Source: a virus. Taken from it: a stretch of 38,150 nucleotides of DNA. Positions 17,852 through 24,867 of this stretch are shown in pieces; the first letter of the stretch is position 1, and each line of letters begins with the position of its first letter. The notes beneath the pieces were generated by a model, which did no database searches, was not told the DNA's origin, and saw nothing but the letters and a program-made list of their open reading frames with translations. Position numbers and translations under genes: made by a program. The DNA is taken from the IMG/VR virus record IMGVR_UViG_3300030389_004419, positions 1 to 38,150 of that record; one strand, written 5' to 3'.

Positions 17852-19169
17852 TTCTAAAGTCCTCTATTGATTGATATAATTTTGCTTTGTCTCCATTAAA
17901 TCCTAATCTTGCAGTTCCAGAATTTCCATATCTTACTTTTGAACATATAGCCTCAATAACATTTGGTCCTAATCTACTATCTGTGGTATGTATCTTATAA
18001 TCATAATAAACAAATATAACATTTTCAGCCACTTGTTCTATTGATCCTGATTCAGCTAAATCAGACAATCTTGGCTTAGCATCTCCCCTATGTTCCAACA
18101 TTCTATTTAATTGGCTTACTAAAATTACAACACAATTATTATTCTTTGCTAACCATTTGTAATCATTTACAATTTTTTCCAATTGTAGTCGCCTTTGATC
18201 TATTCCATTTTCAGGGCTAATTAATTGTATATAATCATCTATAATTACATCAGGCTTAAACTTTTTTATTTCACTTGCACCATTAGAGAAATTATATATC
18301 TTATCGAACATTAAAAATCTGTCCTTATTGTATTTTTCCTCTATTACTTTTTTAGTACGTTCTATTTCTTCAACATCGCCATTTTCAAATATTCCTTGTC
18401 TTATCATCATATAAGATAGATTTTCACTTTCAAGAGTAATAAGCTTTTTTAGCATCTCTACGTTTGTCATTTCTCTATTAATCATTAACACTTTGTTCCC
18501 TGCATCAACACAATTTTTAAGCACATTTAATATCATTGTAGTTTTACCATGACCAGGTCTACCACCTATAATAGATATTTCTCCTCTTGTCATTCCACCA
18601 CATAAATCGTCTATAGATTTAAATCCTGTTTTTATAAGATTCTCTTTACTATTTTTAATACTTGATATGGCGTTCATAATCTCATCACTAATATTAAATT
18701 CTCCACCAGGTCTAATGGATATCATTTCACTTATTAAATTATGTGCAGTATTTAAAGAGGAAAATACATCTTTATTACCATGAGCCTCTTGTTGAATATC
18801 TTTGGTTTTTTCTAATACCGTTCTTACAAGATACTTTTCATATATCTTTTTAGCATATACAATGGCTGTTTCACGTGTTAAATTAGAATTAGTTAATCCT
18901 GTTATGAAATATTCATTAACACCTTGCTCTTTATCATCATCAGAAAGGGCACAACATACGGTTATCATATCTACGTGTTCATTGTTTCTTTCCATCTTAT
19001 TGATAATATTAAACAACAAAACACTTTTTTCATCGTATAATGTCTTGGTATTTGCATAGACTTGAACATCTGTTAATAATGTTTTGTCCTCTAAAATTGC
19101 TCCAAGCAGAGCAAATTCAGCATCTACAGCATTAGGCTCTGTCATCTCCTTGTAAGTCTTTTCTCTCAT
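17838..19169 (-). CDS. dnaB: DnaB-like replicative DNA helicase, 443 aa
   Basis: Hexameric 5'-3' helicase that unwinds the fork. The N-terminal region (VDAEFALLGAILEDKTLL) is the DnaB N domain, which contacts primase. The RecA-type domain has Walker A GGRPGHGKTT near residue 200, MINREMT as the H1a-type motif with Glu, VIIDDYIQLI as Walker B, VVILVSQLNR as the Gln-containing motif III, and a C-terminal KVRYGNSG-type arginine region. All motor motifs look intact. An upstream AGGAGAAAAAAC supports this start, so its first 38 bases overlap the ABC-GNAT gene. No primase is visible nearby, so a host primase may be recruited. Confidence 0.95.
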   Translation of the reverse strand: MREKTYKEMTEPNAVDAEFALLGAILEDKTLLTDVQVYANTKTLYDEKSVLLFNIINKMERNNEHVDMITVCCALSDDDKEQGVNEYFITGLTNSNLTRETAIVYAKKIYEKYLVRTVLEKTKDIQQEAHGNKDVFSSLNTAHNLISEMISIRPGGEFNISDEIMNAISSIKNSKENLIKTGFKSIDDLCGGMTRGEISIIGGRPGHGKTTMILNVLKNCVDAGNKVLMINREMTNVEMLKKLITLESENLSYMMIRQGIFENGDVEEIERTKKVIEEKYNKDRFLMFDKIYNFSNGASEIKKFKPDVIIDDYIQLISPENGIDQRRLQLEKIVNDYKWLAKNNNCVVILVSQLNRMLEHRGDAKPRLSDLAESGSIEQVAENVIFVYYDYKIHTTDSRLGPNVIEAICSKVRYGNSGTARLGFNGDKAKLYQSIEDFRNAKK

Positions 19170-20238
19170 TTGTTTTTTCTCCTATGTATTCATGAGAGTA
19201 ACATATTCTTGTATCAAGTTTCCAATTGTCAAATTTCCCTTGTTTGCTGACAATCTTACCCGAAGAACTTGTTGCTCTCCACTTTTTTGATTCATTTCTA
19301 TACCCACCTAATCTTGGGTGTGCAGTTCTGGAATAGTATCTTTTACCTTCATCTATATGCAATTGTGCTATTGCATCAGACAATCTTGGCCCAACGCCAA
19401 GTCCTTGATAGTCTGGTAATATAACAGTTCTATGCTCTCTATATGCATTTTTAACTGTTCCTGATGGTAAAGGTAATGATGAACTAAACCCTATTAAAGT
19501 ATCTTCCCATACAGCTCCATAACATCTGGCAGCCTTACTAACCTCATTACTTAAATAGTGATGTTGAGCAAAGAAGGTCCATAACGAAGTCGTTCCACGA
19601 TAGATTGTAATGGTGATTTTTGGTCGCCTAAGCCACCTCCCTTGTGCATAACTACCATCAAGAGTATCGAATACCCAATCAGGTTGTAACCATTCAAGTA
19701 TATCTCTATGACAAGATGCTATAACTATTTTATTTATATCAGAACGATCAACAAAACGTCTTAAAGAACGAGAAACTGCTTTAGCTACTACTCTATCTAC
19801 TACAGATGTAAACTCATCTATAACAGCATTATCTTTCATTCTACGAGCAAGATCAGCTCTAAACTTTTCTCCTGTTGATAGTACGTGATAAGGTCGCATC
19901 CAAGACGGAGTAGTATTTAATCCTACAGCAGATAGTCTTTCAATAGCAACCTCAGGGTTTTCAAAATGCGATACAATGGCTTTGTTTCTGTTCCAAGATA
20001 TTTCTTCTTCTTTGCCAAATTCATCTAACATAGATGATTTCCCTGATCCACTTGGACCAACTATAAGCCCTATTTTAAAATCATCAGGAATTTTAGGGAT
20101 CCCCCACAATTTAAACTTAGATGTTCCATCAAACTCATAGTCAAAGCATTGCGATGCATACTCTGTATATTCATCTGTTTCTACAGATACAGATACCTCT
20201 GTTTTGTTTTCGTGTTGAAATAAAGATAAATCACTCAT
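19132..20238 (-). CDS. ABC-type ATPase fused to a GNAT acyltransferase-like domain, 368 aa
   Basis: Residues 1-200 form a compact ABC ATPase: Walker A GPSGSGKSS (61-69), a signature-like LSTGEKFRADLARR (120-133), Walker B AVIDE with catalytic E142, and H-loop H177. No membrane segment exists, so it is not a transporter. Residues 205-345 look like a GNAT fold, with the acyl-CoA loop pattern in LPDYQGLGVGPRL (274-286). They also carry HHYLS (226-230) and TAHPRLGGYRNESKKW (305-320), which recall Mom-type DNA-modifying GNAT proteins. The architecture resembles COG2401, an ABC ATPase with a predicted acetyltransferase. It overlaps dnaB and a zinc-ribbon gene. Nucleic acid modification is a reasonable guess; the substrate is unknown. 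Confidence 0.85.
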   Translation of the reverse strand: MSDLSLFQHENKTEVSVSVETDEYTEYASQCFDYEFDGTSKFKLWGIPKIPDDFKIGLIVGPSGSGKSSMLDEFGKEEEISWNRNKAIVSHFENPEVAIERLSAVGLNTTPSWMRPYHVLSTGEKFRADLARRMKDNAVIDEFTSVVDRVVAKAVSRSLRRFVDRSDINKIVIASCHRDILEWLQPDWVFDTLDGSYAQGRWLRRPKITITIYRGTTSLWTFFAQHHYLSNEVSKAARCYGAVWEDTLIGFSSSLPLPSGTVKNAYREHRTVILPDYQGLGVGPRLSDAIAQLHIDEGKRYYSRTAHPRLGGYRNESKKWRATSSSGKIVSKQGKFDNWKLDTRICYSHEYIGEKTNERKDLQGDDRA

Positions 20239-20437
20239 AAACTTCCTTTATATTTTGATCTTTACAAGAAGGGCAAGTATGTCTTTTCTTGCCTATTGAG
20301 GGAATTTCAGAATAATATATAATTCTTTTTCTTTCATCATAACAATATCTTGATTCTCTGGCAATACCATAACACCAAACTCTCTTACAAGATTTACAAA
20401 ATTTTATCTTGGAATCAGTTCGATAGTTTTCTGCCAT
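20231..20437 (-). CDS. Zinc-ribbon protein, 68 aa
   Basis: Contains CKSCKRVWC (C14, C17, C22) near the N-terminus and CPSC near the C-terminus, giving a four-Cys zinc-binding site separated by about 35 residues including several Tyr and Arg. A GATAAAGGAAAAT leader supports the start. Its end overlaps the ABC-GNAT start by 8 bases, so the two are likely made together and the ribbon could serve as a nucleic acid-binding partner. That pairing is inference from overlap only. Confidence 0.75.
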   Translation of the reverse strand: MAENYRTDSKIKFCKSCKRVWCYGIARESRYCYDERKRIIYYSEIPSIGKKRHTCPSCKDQNIKEVYE

Positions 20438-20492
20438 ATTTTCCTTTATCGTATAGTGTTATTTATAAATTCTCTCATTGCATATATTATAA

Positions 20493-20726
20493 TTAATTTT
20501 GACTTATTGGTGCAATAAAATTACTTATTTCTTTTATCTGTATTTCAGCTAATCTTTTCTTTAAGGTCATTATAAAATTTTCTGTTATAATAACACCATA
20601 TTCAGATTGTTGTCCTAACATTGTTTCATATTTCTTTATCATTTTAGTATATGAATCCTTTATAAACCAATCATCTGATTTAATTATCTTATTGTACTGC
20701 CTTTTTTTATCTTTCTTTTCTGTCAT
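20493..20726 (-). CDS. Small helical protein, 77 aa
   Basis: Charged and mostly helical, with a Lys-rich N-terminus (TEKKDKKRQYNKIIKSDDWF) and a helix MTLKKRLAEIQIKEIS near the C-terminus. An AAATTGGAGAAACA leader gives a clear start. No family recognised. Notably, the mRNA leader just upstream (20751-20870) can fold into a long nested structure ending 24 bases before this start codon, so expression of this gene may be controlled by RNA structure. Confidence 0.7.
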   Translation of the reverse strand: MTEKKDKKRQYNKIIKSDDWFIKDSYTKMIKKYETMLGQQSEYGVIITENFIMTLKKRLAEIQIKEISNFIAPISQN

Positions 20727-20750
20727 TGTTTCTCCAATTTAAAATTTAAA

Positions 20751-20870
20751 GAAAAGTTGGCGAGAGACTCGGACAACCTATTAGAGTTTTGAGAGACGTA
20801 GAGTAAGGGATTCTAATAGAAACCGAATCTAAATCATATTTCAATGTTTATTTATTACTCGCCACTTTTC
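20751..20870. ncRNA. Nested inverted repeats: candidate structured RNA or leader
   Basis: Three nested helices can form. Helix 1 pairs 20751-20764 with 20858-20870 (13 bp, one bulge; core GGCGAG/CTCGCC). Helix 2 pairs 20765-20772 with 20823-20830 (7 of 8). Helix 3 pairs 20778-20785 with 20812-20819 (8 of 8), extendable by two pairs. Helices 1 and 2 are contiguous on the 5' side, and an AT-rich 27-base strand joins them on the other. Leftward transcription would make it the leader of 20493-20726. I could not match it to hammerhead, glnA-type or other families I know. Confidence 0.55.
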
Positions 20871-20892
20871 ACTACACGATCAAGGAGCAAAT

Positions 20893-21048
20893 TTAATTCT
20901 TATGTAATTTACGGAAGTTTTTTATGTTTTTATAACGATAAAAAGTTGCCCTTGAAATTTTTCCTAAACTCATCACTTTTTCTTTGCTGAGTCCAAAATC
21001 ATTTAAGAACATAAGAACCTTTACCCACTTATTGTATTTTGCTTTCAT
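20893..21048 (-). CDS. Small helix-turn-helix-like protein, 51 aa
   Basis: An AAGGGGAAT leader gives a strong start 9 bases after the SSB-like stop. The product begins MKAKYNKWVKVLMFLNDFG. The segment GLSKEKVMSLGKISRATFYRYKNI (residues 19-42) has the spacing and composition of a resolvase/Tc3-type helix-turn-helix: two short helices around a GKIS turn and a polar recognition helix. It is very basic. It may be a DNA-binding regulator; no partner domain is present. It lies directly upstream of the structured RNA region. Confidence 0.7.
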   Translation of the reverse strand: MKAKYNKWVKVLMFLNDFGLSKEKVMSLGKISRATFYRYKNIKNFRKLHKN

Positions 21049-21057
21049 TTATTCCCC

Positions 21058-21603
21058 TTAAAATGGTATATCAACATCATATACAGGTGCATCTTCCCAA
21101 GTAGTTACACTTTTAACTCTTAACCTTTTAACAGTTTCTCCCTCTGTATTTTTCCAAGGTTTTTCAAAATCTACTACAACATTTACTCCTTTGTGTAATA
21201 AATCATCTTCAGTTAAATCGGGCAATTGACTTACCATTCTCTTTTCTCCATTGACATTGATTTCTACTTCCTTACAATCAATACCAACAGCCTTAGCTAA
21301 ACTTAGGTATCTTCCATTGCCACCTGGATTAGCTTGAAAAGTATCGCCATTACTTGGTGCTAAGAAATAAAATATTCCTGTAGACCATACTTTGCGACCT
21401 TTAAAGCCTTCATCAATTAACTCTGTTTCAAAGTTAAAGATTTTAGCCATATACTTACCACCACCTATATCTCTCTTGTTTACTTGAACTTGAGTAATAT
21501 GACCTTTATATTTACCTGCAACAAGCTGTTGAGGCGATTTATCTTCTTTAGGGTCATAATAATTAGATGGTGTCATTATATCAATTTCTGATACGTTTGC
21601 CAT
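21058..21603 (-). CDS. Single-stranded DNA-binding protein-like, 181 aa
   Basis: Likely coats single-stranded DNA in replication and recombination. Strands such as GKYKGHITQVQVNKR and AKIFNFETELID suggest an OB-like beta barrel, and the protein ends in a DVDIPF tail that closely copies the acidic DDDIPF tip bacterial SSBs use to bind partner enzymes. The middle GGNGRYLSLAKAVGID resembles phage DUF669-type or SSB-like proteins rather than canonical SSB. A GGAGAAAAAAC leader supports the start. It is next to the annealing protein 21720-22259, a common pairing. The tail is clear evidence; exact family is less sure. Confidence 0.75.
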   Translation of the reverse strand: MANVSEIDIMTPSNYYDPKEDKSPQQLVAGKYKGHITQVQVNKRDIGGGKYMAKIFNFETELIDEGFKGRKVWSTGIFYFLAPSNGDTFQANPGGNGRYLSLAKAVGIDCKEVEINVNGEKRMVSQLPDLTEDDLLHKGVNVVVDFEKPWKNTEGETVKRLRVKSVTTWEDAPVYDVDIPF

Positions 21604-21730
21604 GTTTTTTCTCCTTTTTCTTTTTGTTTGTTTTCTTTCTCTGTTTTATAACAGGTTTTTTACCAAATAATATATTGTCTATAATCTCAACAATATCTTT
21701 AAACTTTTCCAAATCAGATTTATTTTGCAT
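21581..21730 (-). CDS. Small Lys-rich protein overlapping both neighbours, 49 aa
   Basis: An ATG at 21730 lies inside the end of the annealing protein gene with AAAGGATC 6 bases upstream. The ORF runs into the SSB-like gene and stops at 21581. The product starts MQNKSDLEKFKDIVEIIDNI, an amphipathic helix, and continues as a long Lys-rich tail (KKTNKKKKEKK). It fills the otherwise empty 116-base gap. The Lys tail partly reflects a purine-rich Shine-Dalgarno stretch for the next gene, so the C-terminus may not be selected. Confidence 0.5.
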   Translation of the reverse strand: MQNKSDLEKFKDIVEIIDNILFGKKPVIKQRKKTNKKKKEKKHGKRIRN

Positions 21731-22259
21731 TTTGATCCTTTATCATTTTATCCAATTTCGTAAGACAACGATTATAATTAGATTTATTGATTTCTTTTTT
21801 ATCAATCTGAGCCATAATCTTGGTTGTAAAATCTTTATCATTAATGTCATCAAGGATTAAAACTATTTCATTTATTTCAGAATCAGTTAAGGCTTTTTTC
21901 GTAGAACTCTGATTATTAATCGCATTAGCTACCTCATCAGCACTACAAAACTCACTACCATTATAACCGGCACTACTTAATGCTCTACCTATAGCAGATG
22001 TCTCACAATTCTCCACATAGCTTGTTTTGTTTATAAAGCTTGACGTTTCTTTTTCCATAGCATGACCGGTATAAACACCTATTGTTCTTTCTTTATCTGC
22101 TAAAGTAATTCTTGCCTTTATAAGACAAGTTCCATCTAACTCTCCAATAACATCGGTAACAAGACTATAATATATCTTTTTCTTCTTGCAATCCTCTTTA
22201 AGTATATTCAATCTCTCAGCTACCGTGAAATATTCTTTCCCATGTATTTTAACTGGCAT
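21720..22259 (-). CDS. ERF/Rad52-type single-strand annealing protein, 179 aa
   Basis: Recombinase that anneals complementary strands, usually working with an exonuclease. The core SYVENCETSAIGRALSSAGY followed by ADEVANAI (about residues 80-112) is the hallmark of ERF-like annealing proteins, and the N-terminal region (YYSLVTDVIGELDGTCLIKARITL) fits the preceding beta sheet. The C-terminal third is a separate helical, charged domain (residues 120-179). A PD-(D/E)XK nuclease gene lies 1.1 kb upstream in the same arm and an SSB-like gene just downstream, giving a full recombination set. An AAAAAGGAGAATAAA leader fixes the start. Confidence 0.85.
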   Translation of the reverse strand: MPVKIHGKEYFTVAERLNILKEDCKKKKIYYSLVTDVIGELDGTCLIKARITLADKERTIGVYTGHAMEKETSSFINKTSYVENCETSAIGRALSSAGYNGSEFCSADEVANAINNQSSTKKALTDSEINEIVLILDDINDKDFTTKIMAQIDKKEINKSNYNRCLTKLDKMIKDQNAK

Positions 22260-22272
22260 TTTATTCTCCTTT

Positions 22273-22410
22273 TTATAAACCTATGTAGCGATCATCATAG
22301 TCGCCATCTTCTCTCATTTTCTTGGTATAGCAAGTACAACAAAACAATTCTGTTCCTTCTCTAATTACACCATCTCTTTCTTCGCAAGTATCGCAACTAC
22401 CTCTTTCCAT
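22273..22410 (-). CDS. Small zinc-finger protein, 45 aa
   Basis: The product begins MERGSCDTCEERDG and carries a second knuckle LFCCTCYTKK, so C6, C9, C24 or C25, and C27 can bind one zinc. The C-terminus is Asp/Tyr-rich. A TAAGGAGGTTCC-type site lies just upstream, inside the preceding gene, which overlaps it by 14 bases. It shares the CxxC-x14-CxC layout of DksA/TraR-type knuckles but lacks their DxxD coiled coil. Function is unknown. Confidence 0.75.
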   Translation of the reverse strand: MERGSCDTCEERDGVIREGTELFCCTCYTKKMREDGDYDDRYIGL

Positions 22411-22609
22411 AAGGAACCTCCTTTAGCTTATTAGCAACAAATGTTGGATTATGATTTGGATCTCGTGCTATCTCTAATATACTCAACAACTCTTTATTCA
22501 CATTCATTACAGCTTCCAAAAATGTTTGCAACTCACAAATTAAAAGGTCTTTATCTTCATAGGATAAAGCATCTTTATCATACTTATCTAATAATTCCTT
22601 ATAAAGCAT
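22397..22609 (-). CDS. Small helical protein, 70 aa
   Basis: Almost wholly helical and acidic, with LLDKYDKDALSYEDKDLLIC then LQTFLEAVMNVNKELLSILEIAR. There is no known motif. It overlaps both the preceding (11 bases) and following gene (14 bases), so it is part of a translationally coupled chain. A protein-protein interaction role is possible, but nothing specific is visible. Confidence 0.7.
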   Translation of the reverse strand: MLYKELLDKYDKDALSYEDKDLLICELQTFLEAVMNVNKELLSILEIARDPNHNPTFVANKLKEVPYGKR

Positions 22610-22802
22610 CTATAATACTCCTAACTCTCTTGCTATCTGTAGCATTGAGCTTACTATACCATTCTGGACATACGTCTTGAACTTGTACTTTCCCTAATGG
22701 ATAATCACAAGGTGTATTGTCATCGTTTTGTGCATATACAAAACCCTCTTTATCGATATATGATCCTACACTTTTTAATAAATATATATTGTTTTTGCTC
22801 AT
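22599..22802 (-). CDS. Small unrecognised protein, 67 aa
   Basis: I chose the ATG at 22802 because it sits 6 bases after GAGGAG and forms an ATGA overlap with the gp88-like stop. A longer in-frame start at 22859 lacks such support and would lie deep in the upstream gene. The product starts MSKNNIYLLKSVGSYIDKEG, a beta-rich small domain, and contains CDYPLGKVQVQDVCPEWY. Two Cys lie about 16 apart. No family assigned. Confidence 0.7.
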   Translation of the reverse strand: MSKNNIYLLKSVGSYIDKEGFVYAQNDDNTPCDYPLGKVQVQDVCPEWYSKLNATDSKRVRSIIDAL

Positions 22803-23389
22803 TTTATCTCCTCGTAGATATGTGTTGTTGTGTCTGTTTTTGTGTAACATTTTAGACAATCAATACAATTGCCGAAACAATTAGTTTTGTTGTCTTTTTT
22901 AGTTTGTACTATAAAAACTTTGTCAAAATACATAGGCACATTAGTTTCTTCATCTAATTTCACAGCAGAATAAACCAATATTAAATTACTTGGCTTGCCA
23001 ATAGCCATTATAGCTTTCCATACCAACCCTTTACGTTTAGTCCATAGAGTAAAAGTCGTATTTGGCGCAAGTGAGCATATCTTAAACAGGTTAATAGTAT
23101 GATTAAGATTGATTAGTTCTCCATGTGCAGAAAATCGCACATACAATGCATTTGGTGGTTTTGGTAAGTATTCTGATGGGTGTATCTTTTTACTTAAAAA
23201 CTCCCCATACTTTTGAAATGGTGCATCACACATTTTTCTAAATGTTTTTAGCATATTAATTGAATAACAACTACCACAAATACTATCTTTTTTCTGACTC
23301 ATAGCCTTGCAGAAATCGTTGTTTAAGGGCGATGTATTTAAAGCAGGGATACCCTTTAATTTCCCTGACATAACACTATATTTAATCAT
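22799..23389 (-). CDS. Mycobacteriophage gp88-like Cys-containing protein, 196 aa
   Basis: Matches the phage Gene product 88 style: an N-terminal GIPALNTSPLNNDFC segment, a CGSCYS motif (C38/C41) followed by MLKTFRKMCD, a VRFSAHGELIN strand, WTKRKGLV, and a C-terminal Cys cluster (CFGNCIDCLKC). The Cys arrangement could hold a metal or Fe-S cluster. The family is widespread in phages but its biochemistry is unknown to me. The start codon overlaps the nuclease stop by one base, and the gene is coupled by ATGA to the next, so all three are made together. Confidence 0.7.
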   Translation of the reverse strand: MIKYSVMSGKLKGIPALNTSPLNNDFCKAMSQKKDSICGSCYSINMLKTFRKMCDAPFQKYGEFLSKKIHPSEYLPKPPNALYVRFSAHGELINLNHTINLFKICSLAPNTTFTLWTKRKGLVWKAIMAIGKPSNLILVYSAVKLDEETNVPMYFDKVFIVQTKKDNKTNCFGNCIDCLKCYTKTDTTTHIYEEIK

Positions 23390-24150
23390 TATGGTCTCTC
23401 CTCACAATAATCTTTGTAATTGCAATAGCTACATTCCCATTTCTTTACAGGGGATACACCGTCCAAAAATGGTGGTAATGTATCTAAAGCTTTTGCTTGT
23501 TTGTGTATCCTATTCACACCATACCAAAAATCAACAGAATGATCAATATAATCCATTGAAACCTCTGTTGTACGGATCATAGATGTGTCTTTGTTGTAAT
23601 AGACAAGAAACAGACCGTCCAATCTACCAAATTCCTCACGAATTGCATGACCATAAATGGACAACTGCATCTCTTGATGAATAGATGGATCAGTCTCTCT
23701 GTTAGCTTTTCTACCAAATTTGAGTTTGTATGGATATGATGCGATAGATTTAAAATCATAGACATAAACCTTGTCATCACTCATACGAACAACCAAGTCA
23801 ATATACCCTCGAACATTGATCTCAGGGATTTCAATGTATTTTTCAATAAAATTTTCCCTGATATATATATTTTCTTTTTCTTTTGCTTCTTTTCTTTTTC
23901 TTTTAGAATCCAGCTCAATTGCATTTTGCAGATCCTCGTGGATAATTTGACCTAAACGAAATATTCGAAATGTTTTGCGATTAGGGAGATTTGTAGGCTC
24001 TACATCTAAACAAGTCTCAATGAATATTTTTCTCGAACACATACCCGATGAAGATGCACGATACATCTTCTTGTCCGATGGGTTATTCTTCTTCCACTCC
24101 TCAGAAAGATGATCAATGTAATTGCTGTATATTTCCTCGATTTTTATCAT
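23389..24150 (-). CDS. Cas4-like PD-(D/E)XK nuclease with Fe-S cluster cysteines, 253 aa
   Basis: RecB-family nuclease. The active site is visible: H71 in QIIHEDLQ, D118 in RGYIDLV, D132-F-K134 in VYVYDFKS, and the QLSIYGHA helix near 162-169 with its Gln and Tyr. Four Cys fit a 4Fe-4S cluster: C38 near the N-terminus, then C240, C243 and C249 at the C-terminus, the Cas4/AddB layout. It likely makes single-stranded tails for the annealing protein. There are no cas genes or CRISPR array nearby, so it is a phage recombination exonuclease. Residues 83-94 (KRKRKEAKEKEN) are a low-complexity insert whose DNA is repeated at 28762-28796. Confidence 0.88.
   Translation of the reverse strand: MIKIEEIYSNYIDHLSEEWKKNNPSDKKMYRASSSGMCSRKIFIETCLDVEPTNLPNRKTFRIFRLGQIIHEDLQNAIELDSKRKRKEAKEKENIYIRENFIEKYIEIPEINVRGYIDLVVRMSDDKVYVYDFKSIASYPYKLKFGRKANRETDPSIHQEMQLSIYGHAIREEFGRLDGLFLVYYNKDTSMIRTTEVSMDYIDHSVDFWYGVNRIHKQAKALDTLPPFLDGVSPVKKWECSYCNYKDYCEERP
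23870..23904 (+). repeat. 35-nt pyrimidine-tract repeat, copy 1 (antisense within nuclease gene)
   Basis: By direct comparison this T/C-only tract, with a single G, is identical over 35 bases to 28762-28796. Here it is the complement of codons 83-94 of the nuclease and encodes the Lys/Glu/Arg-rich insert. Confidence 0.85.
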
Positions 24151-24230
24151 GTCTCAATAAGTTTTTTTGTTTAAAAATATGATAATTAAATTTATTATGA
24201 TTATTTTAAAAAAACAAGTAATATTTTTAA

Positions 24231-24458
24231 TTATTTTTTAGCATTATTTAGGTTTCTCCAGGCATATAAAATCATTTCAAATTCTTGCAAGGTAATCCCT
24301 TTGTCACGAAAAGGTTTCTCAATAAATATTTTTTCTGTCTCATTCTGAATATAACCCACTACCAAATCATGTTCAGGGTGTTCTGAGTTAGCCTTTAATA
24401 TAAGCTTATCTGTGTATGTTCCTTGTTGTATTATAACGTTTGTATACGGTTTGTTCAT
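24231..24458 (-). CDS. Small unrecognised protein, 75 aa
   Basis: An AAAGGATAATAAT leader supports the ATG. The product has two strands (NVIIQQGTYTDKLILKAN), then VVGYIQNETEKIFIEKPF, and ends in a helix TLQEFEMILYAWRNLNNAKK. It is a compact alpha/beta protein without Cys or a membrane segment. An 80-base gap separates it from the nuclease gene downstream, with only AT-rich sequence in it. Function unknown. Confidence 0.7.
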   Translation of the reverse strand: MNKPYTNVIIQQGTYTDKLILKANSEHPEHDLVVGYIQNETEKIFIEKPFRDKGITLQEFEMILYAWRNLNNAKK

Positions 24459-24469
24459 ATTATTATCCT

Positions 24470-24688
24470 TTATTTTATAACTTCTCCATTAAAAATTTCC
24501 ATGATATAATTAAATAATTCATTATCCTGCAATGATTTATCCTTATAAAGTTTACAACCTTTATCGACTATTTCTATTGGTATAGGCTTAGGTTTTTTCC
24601 CAAGCTTCTCGAAATAAGCACACTTTCCTATTCTATCCTTTTTAGTTACCTTTTGATATATACAGGTAAAACAGGTTTTATTATTCAT
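24470..24688 (-). CDS. Small Cys-containing protein, 72 aa
   Basis: Begins MNNKTCFTCIYQKVTKK and contains CFTC (C6, C9), C23 (GKCAYF) and C45 (DKGCKLY), a plausible four-Cys metal site. The C-terminus is helical. The start is unusual: the only good Shine-Dalgarno, AGGAG at 24708-24704, is 15 bases from the ATG and can pair with CTCCT immediately before the ATG, forming a 5-bp hairpin with a 10-base loop. Translation may therefore be restrained. Function unknown. Confidence 0.68.
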   Translation of the reverse strand: MNNKTCFTCIYQKVTKKDRIGKCAYFEKLGKKPKPIPIEIVDKGCKLYKDKSLQDNELFNYIMEIFNGEVIK

Positions 24689-24747
24689 AGGAGGCGAGCC
24701 CTACTCCTTTTAGTGTGCGAAAAAGTTTCAGGCTCTTTGGTTGGCTA

Positions 24748-24867
24748 TTATTCTTCAGATTCGAATGAATCCCTTTGGATATAGACTATTGCAAGTCTTA
24801 CTATTGCATAGACTACCCAAACGGTAGTTATACAGATTGTGGTTGTGATTAGGGTTTGATCAGTCAA
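24748..24867 (-). CDS. Small single-span membrane protein, 39 aa (TTG start)
   Basis: The start TTG at 24867 is preceded by AGAGGAGAG and overlaps the upstream gene by 8 bases. The product begins TDQTLITTTICITT after the start and runs into WVVYAIVRLAIVYIQR. That gives one transmembrane helix of about 23 residues, followed by a charged tail (DSFESEE). No function is known. Its hydrophobic core and coupling make it a credible gene despite its size. Confidence 0.6.
   Translation of the reverse strand: MTDQTLITTTICITTVWVVYAIVRLAIVYIQRDSFESEE

Noticed and set aside
20751-20870. tRNA or hammerhead ribozyme
   Set aside because: No T-loop GGTTCRA signature, no anticodon arm, and no CTGANGA core on either strand.
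24748-24867. tRNA-like sequence around the TTCGAAT stretch at 24760
   Set aside because: No acceptor stem or D-arm pairs with it, and a small membrane protein gene explains the sequence.
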